64,000 nucleotides of DNA, taken from Cardinalis cardinalis (Eukaryota; Chordata; Aves; Passeriformes; Cardinalidae). The DNA lies in the NCBI GenBank assembly GCA_014549065.1, contig JACDOX010000061.1, forward strand, positions 248,001-312,000, given 5' to 3'. The notes beneath the pieces were generated by a model. It was not told the DNA's origin, did no database searches, and saw nothing but the letters and a program-made list of their open reading frames with translations. Below are positions 30,850 to 41,060 of this stretch, in pieces; position 1 is the stretch's first letter, and every line of letters begins with the position of its first letter. The position numbers and the translations under genes are program-made.

Positions 30850-31400
30850 TTTGTCTATAAATACAGCTCCACGTGGGGTGTCGCCTGCCCAAAGGCAACC
30901 AAACCGCCCCCAGGCTGGTGGGGGTCGGGGGACGCGGTGCAGGGNAGCATCTCCCCTCGGCCAGGGTGCCGCACCGAGGGGCCGGCGCTGGCTGAGTACC
31001 GAGCTCGGTGCGCGGAGTTCGGTAGCGGTACGCGGAGCTCGGTGGAGGTGCGCGGTGCTCGGTACGCGGAGCTCGGTGCACGGTGCGTGGAACTCGGCTG
31101 ACGCGGAGCTCAGTGCGCGGAACTCGGCTGACGCGGAGCTCGGTGCTCGGCTGACGCGGAGCTCGGTGCGCGGAGCTCGGTGCTCGGTACGCGGAGCCGC
31201 GGGCACGGCGGGAGCGGCCGCGCTGCCCAGCGCCGCCGGCAGGTGTCGCCCCGCGCCGAGGCCTCGCCCCGGCCCGCCCGCCAAGATGGCGCCGCGCCCC
31301 CTCAGGGAGCCCCCGGCGGGGCGGGTGCGGCGCTGCGCGGCTCAAAGGCCCCGGGGATGCCGTGCCGGGGCAGTGTTAAGGGAAAGACCATATACGTGTG
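30850..31400 (+). promoter_or_regulatory. Candidate promoter with TATA box, E-box, CpG island and YY1-like site
   Basis: TATAAATA at 30856-30863 is followed by CACGTG at 30870-30875, then a CpG island containing a GC-rich tandem repeat. A CAAGATGGCGCC element at 31282-31293 resembles the YY1 site common just downstream of starts. No gene can be attached. An upstream promoter of the PLEKHG4-like gene or a non-coding transcript are options. Confidence 0.45.
30992..31196. repeat. GC-rich minisatellite (GCGCGGAGCTCGGT-type words)
   Basis: About a dozen copies of a 12-14-base word close to ACGCGGAGCTCGGTG, some grouped into a longer unit containing GGCTGACGCGGAGCTC. It lies within the CpG island. 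Confidence 0.85.
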
Positions 31401-31539
31401 GCGGTTTCAGGCCTCCTGTGGTNTGCCAGCCCCAGCTGCCCAGCTCCCTCCCGCTCTCCTGATGGCGGGTGTGATTTCCAGGTTCAATCACGCACTCCTT
31501 CTCAGACACCTTCATCTTACCCGGCAGCAAACGCAGCAA

Positions 31540-31765
31540 GGGGCTGCAAAATATGACCCAACCCCAAAGCTTTCTTTTACTGTGAGGGTGGTGAGACACT
31601 NGAACATGTTGCCTACGGAGGTTGTAGTTGTCCCAGCCCTGGAAGTGTTTAAAGCCAGGTTGGATAAAGCCTTGAGCAGTCTAGTGGGAGGTGTCCCTGC
31701 TCATGGCAAGAGGCCTTGGGACAGAATGATCTTTAAGGTCCATTCCAAATTCTTAACATTTCCTT
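31540..31765 (+). mobile_element. CR1 LINE 3' fragment
   Basis: TTACTGTGAGGGTGGTGAGAC, CCCAGCCCTGGAAGTGTTT, GTCTAGTGGGAGGTGTCCC and ATCTTTAAGGTCCATTCCA follow CR1 tail order. It abuts the CpG island on its right. Confidence 0.9.
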
Positions 31766-34700
31766 TATGAGTCTATAAAGGAAAAAATCAGCCAAGAACA
31801 CACACTTGGACCTGGGTGTTTCTGTGCTGGGGAGGAAGCTCTTGGCCCACTTGTCCCTCCTCCCGCCAAGCTCTCCAAAGGCTCNGGGCCCCAGTCTGAC
31901 AGTCCTGTTTGAACCCCAGAGGGGTCTCAGCCTCCTCGAACCTTCCTGGGGCTGCTCTGTAGCTGATCTTACCCTGTCTCGATTTGGGAGCAGAGAGGAG
32001 GAGGAAGAGAGCAGCAACATGATGGAAGAAGGGCAAGTGAGAGGGACAGAGGACAGATTGCTGACAGGAGGCANGAGCCCTCCGCCCTGCCCGTCTGAAG
32101 GGGAAGCTGCTCATCTCCTTCAGGAGGCACATTGTTATTGCTGCTGATGGCACCGAATCAGGTTTCCTGCCGGTGCTCTCCAGCCCTGGTGCCGGGGAGG
32201 GGAGGTGCCCACCGCAGCTGGAACCAGCTCACAGCATGTCAGTCATGTGCTNCGTCCTGGTGCTTCCTCTGCCTCCAGCCCACACTGGGAACAAAGGGTC
32301 CCCGGTACAGCAGCTATGATCCACATCACGCCACCTCCTCACGGTGCCCTGTGTCCCACCTGCTCTGCGTTCCAGCCTGGCATCCTTGCTGTAGGCATTC
32401 CCTGAGGTGCACTCCTCTAATTGCCAGCTGTGGATGTTCCATGGCAGACTGCTCCTATCCCTGCCAAACCAGCCCTTCCCAGTGGCACAGCAGGAGCCTT
32501 CTCAGTGCTCTGNATCTGCAGTCAGCAGAGCTGGCTCTAGACTCCCCTGGGGAGAAGACCCTGACCCCAAACTGATCTTTGCCCACTGCAGAGTGATTTG
32601 AACGTCAGCCTGAAGCCTTGCAGAGCTCCTAGAGGACTGAGATCTTTCCCCTTTGCTGCCAGCTGGGCAAGGCTAGAAGGGGACAAAGCAGATCTCTTTT
32701 GTATCTGGGGAAACTGTATCAGACCTGAGCAGGTTGAAATTCCCCTGTTGGAAATACCAGCTGGATTAAGGATACTTTGAGAAGCACCTGGAGGACTCAC
32801 AGTGGGACTGCTTGAATTCAGTGGGCAACACAACCCAGCTGTGACAGGCACCATGACAGCTGGTCCCAGGGACCGCCCATGCAGCTCTGTAAGGCACTGA
32901 CTGGACCTGGAACTGCATCTTGGGGCTATTGCTCTGCCCCAGGGAGTGCTGGGCTAACTCAGCTGCTTGCCTGTCTGCTCTGGAGAAGCAAACTGTAGGC
33001 ANGTGAGAGCTTTCCTTCTCTCTGGAGACATTCTGCCATGGGAGAATGGTTTGCANGATCTGTCAGGATCTGCTGGGTAGAAGCTCTGAAAATGCTGGCT
33101 GTAAGTGTGGGGTTTGGGAGGGTTGGAGGGGCTGGATGGGAGCTTGGCAGAGGGTGCACCCAGGGGAGTAGCAGTTCTGGGGATCAAAGCTCCTGGATCA
33201 GAGTCCCTGACTGTCACCCCAGGTAGGACCTGGGAGTGGTCCTGGCTCTGCAAACTGTGGAGCAGAGACTGCAGCCAGTGGTTGGAGAGGGGGTCCTTGC
33301 TTCCCTGGTTAGAGCTGCCAGCTCCTAGCAGGGCATAGTTGGATTTAGGTTGGCTTTGGGAAGAGAAGAGATGGGTCTCCAGATCAGAAGTGTGTCCCAG
33401 CCCTTGTCTGGTAACGGTTGGTGCTCAGTGGCATCCTCTAAGGGACATACCCATCCAAGGTATATCGCAGGGATGTACCCGCTTCTCCTGGTGCAGGCTG
33501 GGCAGGTGTCTCATGGGTGCTGGCTGCCCAGGCGTGAGCTGGGCACAGAGCAGGGACACAAGTGGGGGGCTGCTGGTGGTGTGGAGCCATGCTGGGAGGT
33601 GTCTGTCTGTCACCACAACACTTACTCTGCCAAGCAGACCTGGAGAGGGGAGCAGGCCCTGGCAGCTGGGACCGAGGATGGAATTTGCAGTGGTGTGTGA
33701 CCCTGTGTCCCACGAGTCCCTTGTCTGCAGGACAGGGGCTGGGGCAGGAAGGGTGTGGGTGCCCGCTGGCATGTCTGGCTCAGAGGTGAGCCTGCTGTCT
33801 CAGAGAGCACAGTAAACATGTGCTGTGGGGCTAAATGGCATGCAGCATCACTGCCAGCAGGGAAGGTAAACAGATGACTCTNCTGTGCCATTAAATACGT
33901 GGGGTCTGGAGAGAGATGGGTCGCTTTCAGGCTGCTCTTCAGAAAAAGCTGACCTATTCTTGTGTTCAGAGACTGTGGTGAGTTTTGAAGCAGCANTCCT
34001 GAAACCACAGCTGGATTTCTAAGCCAAGAGCACTTTGTTCTCAGGGAAGGCAGGCAATGCCTAAACTCTCAGGAGACAGAAAAGTAGCTCCTCTTGAACC
34101 ATTTAAGCTCTCTTGACTCCACATTCACAGAGATGTGTCCCTGCCTGGCTCTGTGTCCTACAGGCTCTTGTGGGAGGTTGGGNTATTTTCTCCAGTACAG
34201 TCACATCCTACCAACCAGAGCACCTGCCTGGAACTCAAAGCACCAGAATGCTGAGACCCAAGAGGGGAGCCCAGTGCAGTGGGGAACACCCTCGGGGTGT
34301 GGGTGCACTGGGGTGGTGTCTGACTGGCAGGAGGCCAGGTTTCCATCCAAGCCCTCCTCCTACCTGTGCTGGCTGCGTTCATGACTGCAAGGAGAAGTCT
34401 CTGGAGACTGGTGTGCAGCACAGCCACTTCACAAGGCCTGGGGGCACCTCTGTGTGTCCCCTCCCTGGCCCAANGTTAAAGGAGCCCAAAGCTGCTCAGG
34501 CTGAGAGGGGTGCCTTGGATGAGTGCAGAAGCAGGACTTTGTCCTGGGGACTCTGGCAGTGGTGGATACCAGCTCAGCCAAAACCCTGCGCGCTTAGGGG
34601 TGCCCAGAGCTGGTCTAACCAGCAAGTACTCTGCATGTGTTGAGTCCAGCTGGCTTGTCTGGGAAGACACTGTGTGTCATCAAGGTGTGCCTTTGTGTCT

Positions 34701-34775
34701 GGGCAGAGGCTGTAAGGCTGATATTGCCCTGCTTGCACTGCTTCTCTCTGGCACTGCACACTATGAGCTTTGACT
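31766..34775. other. Intergenic, nothing recognised
   Basis: Mixed-composition sequence with short unrelated reading frames only. No repeat, exon-like or promoter-like structure was seen. Confidence 0.5.
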
Positions 34776-35285
34776 TAGAATCATAGAATGGTCTGGTTTG
34801 TAAGGGACCTCAGAGTTCCAACCCCCCTGCCCCAGGCAGGAATGCCACCCACTAAACCAGGCTGCTCAAACCCCTGTCTAACAGTGCCTTGAACACTTCT
34901 AGGGATGGGCCATCCACAGCTTTTCTGGGCAACCTGAGCCAGTGCCTCACTGTCCTTTGAGTAAAGAATTTCTTCCTAACACCTAATCTAAGTTTCTTCT
35001 TTTAGCTTAAATCCACTCCCTCTTGTCCTATCACTNTATGCCTGCATAAAAACTTCTCTNTTTTTGTAAGCTTCCTTTAAGTACTGGAAGGGGCTCTAAG
35101 ATCTTGCCAAAGCCTTCTCTGCTGCAGGCTGAACAGTTCTCTCTCAGACTGTCCACACAGAAGAGGTGCTCCAGCCCTTGGATCATCTTTGNGGCCTCCT
35201 CTGGACCTGCTCTGACAGGTCCATGTCATTCCTGTGCTGAGGACCCCAGACCTGGAAGCAGCACTCCAAGGCAGGTCTCATGAGG
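34776..35285 (-). mobile_element. CR1 LINE 3' fragment (~510 bp)
   Basis: The longest CR1 copy in the window. Reverse complement from AGAATCATAGAATGG through CCCCTGCCCCAGGCAGGAAT, CTTCTAGGGATGGGCCATCC, AAAGAATTTCTTCCTAACACC, CACTCCCTCTTGTCCTATCAC and the GCAGCACTCCAAGGCAGG block near its 5' side. It ends in the typical ATGATTCT-type tail. Confidence 0.94.
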
Positions 35286-35559
35286 GCAGAGGGGGAGAAT
35301 CACCTCTCAATATGTGCTGCAGCCAGCCTGATGTGTGAATTTAAAAAAACCCATTTTATTCCTCTGCCTTCTTTCCCTCGTGGTACTCATGGGTATTTGA
35401 GCCCCCCCAAGTGGGACCTTCCTGATTTCTGTCCCTACAAAATACCTCCTGTGAGACTCCCTGATGGTTAACTGCAGGCCATGGTTGCANGTGGCACTGA
35501 ACAACATCTTGAATTGTAGCTGGAGACCTGGTAATTGAGTTGCTTCTGTCCCTTCAGAT

Positions 35560-35850
35560 GGGGAGCGTGACCAGCTGTTGTTATGTAGTCTCTCCTTCAG
35601 TCCTTCTGGGAAATCACACTGTGATTATATTTCTGGCTTAAGAAATTTTTTCCCTAATCAGACTGGGCCTCACAAAGAGGTTGCCACTTAGTGGTAATTA
35701 CTTGCTTTAGAAGCNGAATGTCTCCTGAGGATTGCAAATAGCGGATTATCAAATTAATTAGTTAAACCAAGATGTGCTTTTGTGAAGCCAAGGCCTGCTT
35801 TACTTGNGATCTGAAATAAAGGTTTAAATGTTATTAAACTGCATACAACC
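35560..35850. other. AT-rich stretch with two TAATTA cores
   Basis: TAATTA occurs at 35695-35700 and 35755-35760 in an otherwise AT-rich unique segment, a pattern shared with many homeodomain-bound conserved elements. No other support is available from sequence alone. Confidence 0.25.
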
Positions 35851-36084
35851 TGTTCTTGTCTCCCTACTGGGGGGAGAGAGCTAGTTCTTTCCTGAAGTGT
35901 AGTTGGTACAAAGGGCTGCTTGCACCTCTGCTTGCCGCATCATTGTTGCCTTTCTTTCACAAACCCTCTTTTGAGCAACATCTATCCCTGTTTTTAAGGC
36001 TTGTTCTGGGTGGGGTTTAATGCTTCTTCTTGGAGGCTTTCTCTGTTTTTGTGGCAGCACAACTGCCAGCTTGAAGGGATATGG

Positions 36085-36150
36085 GATTGGACCTGGACTT
36101 CAATGATCCTNGTGGATCCCTTCCAAGTTAGGATATTCTGTGAGGGTTCA
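36085..36150 (+). mobile_element. Short CR1-type 3' end
   Basis: GGGATTGGACCTGGACTTCA, ATGATCCTNGTGGATCCCTTCC and GGATATTCTGTGAGG resemble the terminal part of a CR1 tail. Confidence 0.7.
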
Positions 36151-37777
36151 TCGTGGATAGCTTGGTGGGATGGTACCATACCTTTCCTTTCAGGGTNCAG
36201 TTAATCCATGGGATATCTGCATTGCCATGTCTGTGGGCATGGGAGCTGGTGGAGAACCCCAGTCTGGAGATGAGATGCCTGGAAGTAGATTCAGAGACAT
36301 CCATTTATCAACGGGTTAACAGGAGCCATATACCCTGGAGCAGTGCTCTACNACAGCCCATTCCCAGGATCTCCATTCCCTCAGAAGTCTCTGTGGCCAC
36401 AGGAGGTTCCCTGTGCTGTGCTGAGGANTGCACCAGTGGTCACTCTAAGCTAACATGGAGCTCATGGGGGTATTTTCCTAAGAGCTGTTGGCCACAGTAA
36501 TGTAATCATCCTGCTAACATCCATATTGCACAACTTCCCCTAGGTCAGGAGATGTCCTTATCTGGCATCTAAAACATCTGTCTTGTGTTGTTTCCAGCAC
36601 AGCTGAATTCTATTCATAAAAGAATTGAGCATTTCCTGATTTGCACAACCGAAAATAAGCAGAACTCAGCATGCTAAGTGTTGACCCAAAAGCTGAGGTC
36701 CTTTCCCTGCCTCCTACCTCTATCTGTGCTCTTTCCCAGCTCTAGGTTGTGGTACTGCTTTAGGCCCTTGAGAAATACTGCAACTCCAGAAAACAGATCC
36801 AGGAAAGGAGAAAGGAAGAGAAAAGAAAGAGATGAGAGTCTGAAATTAGAACCTCTGAAATTTTCAGAACAGTTGTACTTATCCCTCTTCTACTACCCCT
36901 TTTTTCAAATCTGGGGAGGCCCCACAGACTTCAATGTCAAACTCCTAATGTCAGTGTTTGCTGCCTTTTGCTGTAATTCACCTCTAGGACAGGCTGTGCT
37001 TAGCAAGGGTCAGCTGCTGCTCAAGGTGGGTACCAAAGAAGTCCCTTGGAGTAAAACTGCCCTTCAGTCCATGCAAAGGAGCTGGGTCTGCTGGATGGGA
37101 AGCTGGGGCACTCAGATCCCTGCCAGCATGGATGACAGCAGCCTTTTGCAGTGACTGCAGCAATTAAAGCAGCCCTGAGGAAGGCGCGAGGAGCTGCTCC
37201 TGCGAGGAGACAGAGTGAGACTGTGCTGGGAACAAGCGCGGCTTTGTTGGCAGCCTCAGTCAAGAGGGGCTTTTTAACACCCACTGAAGTGCTGGCTACA
37301 GCTGTCTCCCATGTGCTTGTGTGGGAAATGGATCTACAATGCAGAAGAGGGAAAGGCCACTTTGCAATTAAAAAAAAAGGAAACTATATTAGGAACCAGC
37401 CATGAGTAAACAGCAGTGAGATGTTCCCCCTAGCTCCGAGCCATGGCAGAGGAAATCACGTCACTGCCTTGACTGGGGTGGGGCGAGCTGAGCTCAGGTT
37501 CCTCAGCCTGGAAATCCNTATGGGGGAAGGTGCTCCTGAGCTTTAAGTGCAGTGTACAAAAGGGAGGAGGTGTGAGATAGGGCTCTAAGCTGCTCTTGTG
37601 TTTGGCAGCCTCTATAAATGGCACCTGCCAACTTCCCTGCATCCTTCTGAGTGGTGTTGACTTGAGAGCTTGTGGAGAGCTTTCTTTTGTCATGGGAAAT
37701 GGGGTAGGAACAAGGTTCTGAGTACTTTTGTGGNGCCTTCCTCCTCTGTTTATGGGGATGCTGCAAGCTCCCATACC

Positions 37778-37828
37778 ACTTTTCTCTTTCTATGAGAAAA
37801 GTATCTTTTCTCATAGAAAAAGAAAAGT
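37778..37828. repeat. Near-perfect palindrome, 24-bp arms, 3-base loop
   Basis: The arms at 37778-37801 and 37805-37828 are reverse complements with one mismatch, around the loop TAT. A 17-base direct repeat (ACCACTTTTCTCTTTCT) begins near the left edge and recurs at 37829-37845. It can form a hairpin or cruciform. Confidence 0.85.
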
Positions 37829-38429
37829 ACCACTTTTCTCTTTCTGGCCATCAGAGAGCTGAAGTTAGGTGGCTTAACAGTATCTTAGCAAGTAATTCAG
37901 AACTAAAGGAGATGACAACCTTGTGCTCCCAGGCCTGTGCAAGCCACCTTAAGGAGACAGGAAGGCCAAAAGGTGCTCACCCTGGATCTGCTGCCAAAGG
38001 TGTGAGTGTAGGAGACCTGACCAGTTCAGTAACAGCACGGGATCAGGTTCTCTGCTCCATCCCCTTCATCCCCATGGGCTGTGGGGATGTCCCAGCCCTA
38101 CCTGGCTCTGCATTGCCCTTTGTGCTGCCTGGGGAGCATATGTCTCTGTTTCAAAGCTCCAAAACTGAGGTGGCTCCTGGCTTGTAGTAGCCCCCTTGAA
38201 GGAGCAGGAGCTTTGGCCTGCAACTGGAATAGCCCTGAAGTTCCCAGGCTTGTTACCCAGGCTACTGATTACCAGACTTTTTTGAGACTCAGGTCTCTAT
38301 TTAGAGACTGGTTCCTCTGCAGAACCCAGGGTAATTGCAGTGACCTGTTTGCTGGATAAAAATAGTTGTGTGCAAGGCTGGTGCAATCACACANGGTGTA
38401 ATTTTTGGAGCTGTCCTGTGCAGAACAAT

Positions 38430-38485
38430 GAATAGCATCTGACCCTAGTGGGTCCCTCCCAGCTCAGGATTTCTCTGATTCTGCA
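38430..38485 (+). mobile_element. Short CR1-type 3' end
   Basis: AGCATCTGACCCTAGTGGGT, CCCTCCCAGCTCAGG and ATTTCTCTGATTCTG resemble the last 50 bases of a CR1 tail. Confidence 0.6.
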
Positions 38486-40249
38486 ATTTGTGCTGCCCTG
38501 GGCAGCCATGCCCTCTTGAAAGGAGACATAATGTAATGCTGCAGTTGTAGAAACAGTACATAAAACTGTTTCTACAGTTTTCCATAAAACACCTGGATGT
38601 GAGAGGCACATTTGGTCTCTTGTACCTTCTTTTATTCTGTGATGGAGATATGCCTCCAACAGAAATAGCCTGGCACTCCTGATAGCANAGGGCTTGTCAT
38701 GTGCATGCTGCAGAGACATCACTCCTGGCGCTCCCTCCTCTCTGGGAGTGGGCCAGTCCCTAGGGAGGCTCCCCGCAAGCACCTGCAGGAGGATATTGCA
38801 AAGGTCAGCCAAATGTAGCCAGGCTCACTGCGTGGGAGAGGTGCTGGAGGAACAGATGAAGGACAAAGCTANTCTGCAAATGTAGCCTTGCACAGACCCT
38901 GAAAGCTGTGGTCAGAGGCTCTGCTGGGGAGGTATGCCAGGCTCCTCATCCTCCTGATAGGAAAATGAGGGGGAAAGAGGCTCTCTTGCATGCACAGACA
39001 AGATCTAAGATCTCAAATTAGTTGTTGCAGATGACAACAACTGGGTTGTGCCTGTGCTGGGTTGTTAATACTCGAGGTGGCAGGGATGCTCTCCTTCACC
39101 CAGTTTGGCATTAGCAGCTGCTGTCNCCTGNCACGGACACTGCCTGCAGATGCAGNGCTGCTGTGGGGAGAAGGTGACAGGCTGTTCCATGGGGGAGCCT
39201 CTGAAAGCCCAGGCTTTTTGACAGCCAAGTGCTGAACAGTGAGGCAGCTGCTGAGCTCTGGTCACTGTCAGTGTCACAGCCCCTTTTAGCAGGACATCTC
39301 TTTGGCTTAAGGAAATGCAGCAGCACACCAGGCAGCTGGTGCATTGAATGGTTGGCTTTGGGGCTGCTCACACTCCTGGTTGCTGGTTGGGTCTGGAAAC
39401 ATGTGATGAGGCCATCATATGCAAAGGGGTTTTAGGGCAAACTGTTGTCAGGCCTCCATGGGAGAGGAGTATCTGAAGGTGGTCTTGAGTTGCTGGCCCT
39501 GTGGAGCAGGGTTTGGGAAGGCTGTGGGACTCTGCCCCTCGAGCCAAGGCAGCGGAGGCATTGGCAGCAGTTGCTCCATCTGCAGCAGGCAAGGACCCTG
39601 TGCTGTTCTGCTTGTCCATGCAGGAGATGGAGATGTCTTCCCTTCTGCTGTGGGCTCTCCCATCCTGCCTGAGTCACCCTGTCTCTTGGGGATGGGTTAG
39701 TTTGTGTGACCTCTCCATAAGTGGGGCCAACCAAGTTCCGGCACTGTGAACTCCTTGATGGAGGGTCAGTCCCAGCCGAGGCTGCTGAGACCNTGCCCTG
39801 CTCAGGCTGGGGAGGCGGTTTCTGGTCCCAGGCCCTGCATCTCGTGCCCAGGTTTTGCCTGTGTGTCACTTCCCGCCCTGCTTCCCGTTACACAAAGCCT
39901 TTGTGTGTCAGCAGATCCTGGGATGCCCCGCGGCACCTGCCTCTCTCCTCTCCGCCTCTGTGGCTCTGCCCTTTCCCGTTGTCACTTCTGGAGGCTGCTG
40001 CCTGCCTGTTTGGTGACCTTCCCCACTGCTCGGGCAGTGTTTTGGCTCCTGGCCATCTTAAACAATTAATGGAGGGGTGGAGAAACTTGCCGTGTTAAAT
40101 TACTGACTCCTTTGGGAGGGGGTGAGGTCTCTACATCTCTTGCCTGATCCCAATGCAGTTTGTTGCTGTTGCCTGAAGCGGTCACTGCTCTCTGTTTTCC
40201 TTCTAGAAGTTAGAAAAACANTATTTCAGAGCACTCCCCCTGTATTTCT

Positions 40250-41060
40250 CGGCATTTTACTTAACCTGCGGCGGCGCCTCAGGATCTCGAGGAGTGGCGA
40301 AACTTCCCTGGACTTNGAGAAAAACAAGCCGAGAGGAGGCAGGGGGGGAGCACTTTGCTGGAAACCTCTTTGTGAAGCTGGAGACCTTCTCGGGATGCCT
40401 GCCTTACTCTCCTCCAGCAGCTATTCGGATCTTCCCGGGCGAAGGCAGCTCCCTGCCACGGCGTGCCTGCCTTGAGCGGGTCCGAGGGGCGCGGAGAGCC
40501 GCGGTGCCGTGAGGAGCAGCCCGGGAGCGCCTCTGGCTCTGCCCGCGTCCGAAAGGTCCCGCAGGGCTGGGGGATGCGGCACCTTGCTCTCGCTATGCCC
40601 CTGTGCCGTCTAGCGCTGGAGTTGGCTGTCAGAGAAACCTTGGAGGTCCCCTGCTCAGCCCCGGTAGTGTCATGAGTTAGATTAGTTGGAGCTGTGCTGG
40701 GGGCGGTGAGGGCTTGGATTACAGTCCAGAACTCAAAGTGCTTCGGTGGTTCACGTCGGAGGGGAGAGGAGACGCCCCGTCGCACACATGGAGGAAAAAG
40801 AGAAAAAACGCTGTCTTTGGAAGTGAGGGGGAAGAAAGGAGGCCGGGAACATGGTAAGGAAATCTCTGCGGAGGGCTCTTGCCCTGGGCACTGTGCGGGA
40901 CGAAGCTGCTATCGGGACAGCCCGCCTGGAGCCGGCGCACGGCGCTAATGCCGGGAGTGGGAAACAGCTCTGTTGGCATTTCCCGTTACTCGAGTGGCAC
41001 ACTGCACTCCTGGTGCCGGCCCGGGGCGGCGGCTGCAGGGACACAAACGCCTTGTTGGCA
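40250..41060 (+). promoter_or_regulatory. CpG island, candidate promoter of the PLEKHG4-like gene
   Basis: CpG-rich sequence (ACCTGCGGCGGCGCCTC, GGTCCGAGGGGCGCGGAG) around a possible 5'UTR exon that ends with an ATG at a splice donor. Transcription direction is inferred from that donor. Confidence 0.5.
40851..40853 (+). CDS. PLEKHG4: Candidate start codon of PLEKHG4-like gene at an exon-1 donor
   Basis: GGGAACATG is followed immediately by GTAAGG, a strong donor. Joined to the 54494 exon this gives Met-Asp-Ser-Glu-Ser-Leu-Asp, the same opening pattern as the related human protein KIAA1755 (Met-Asp-Pro-Pro-Ser-Leu-Asp). The Kozak context is good (A at -3, G at +4 after splicing). This is an inference across a 13.6-kb intron; another upstream ATG is possible. 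Confidence 0.4.
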
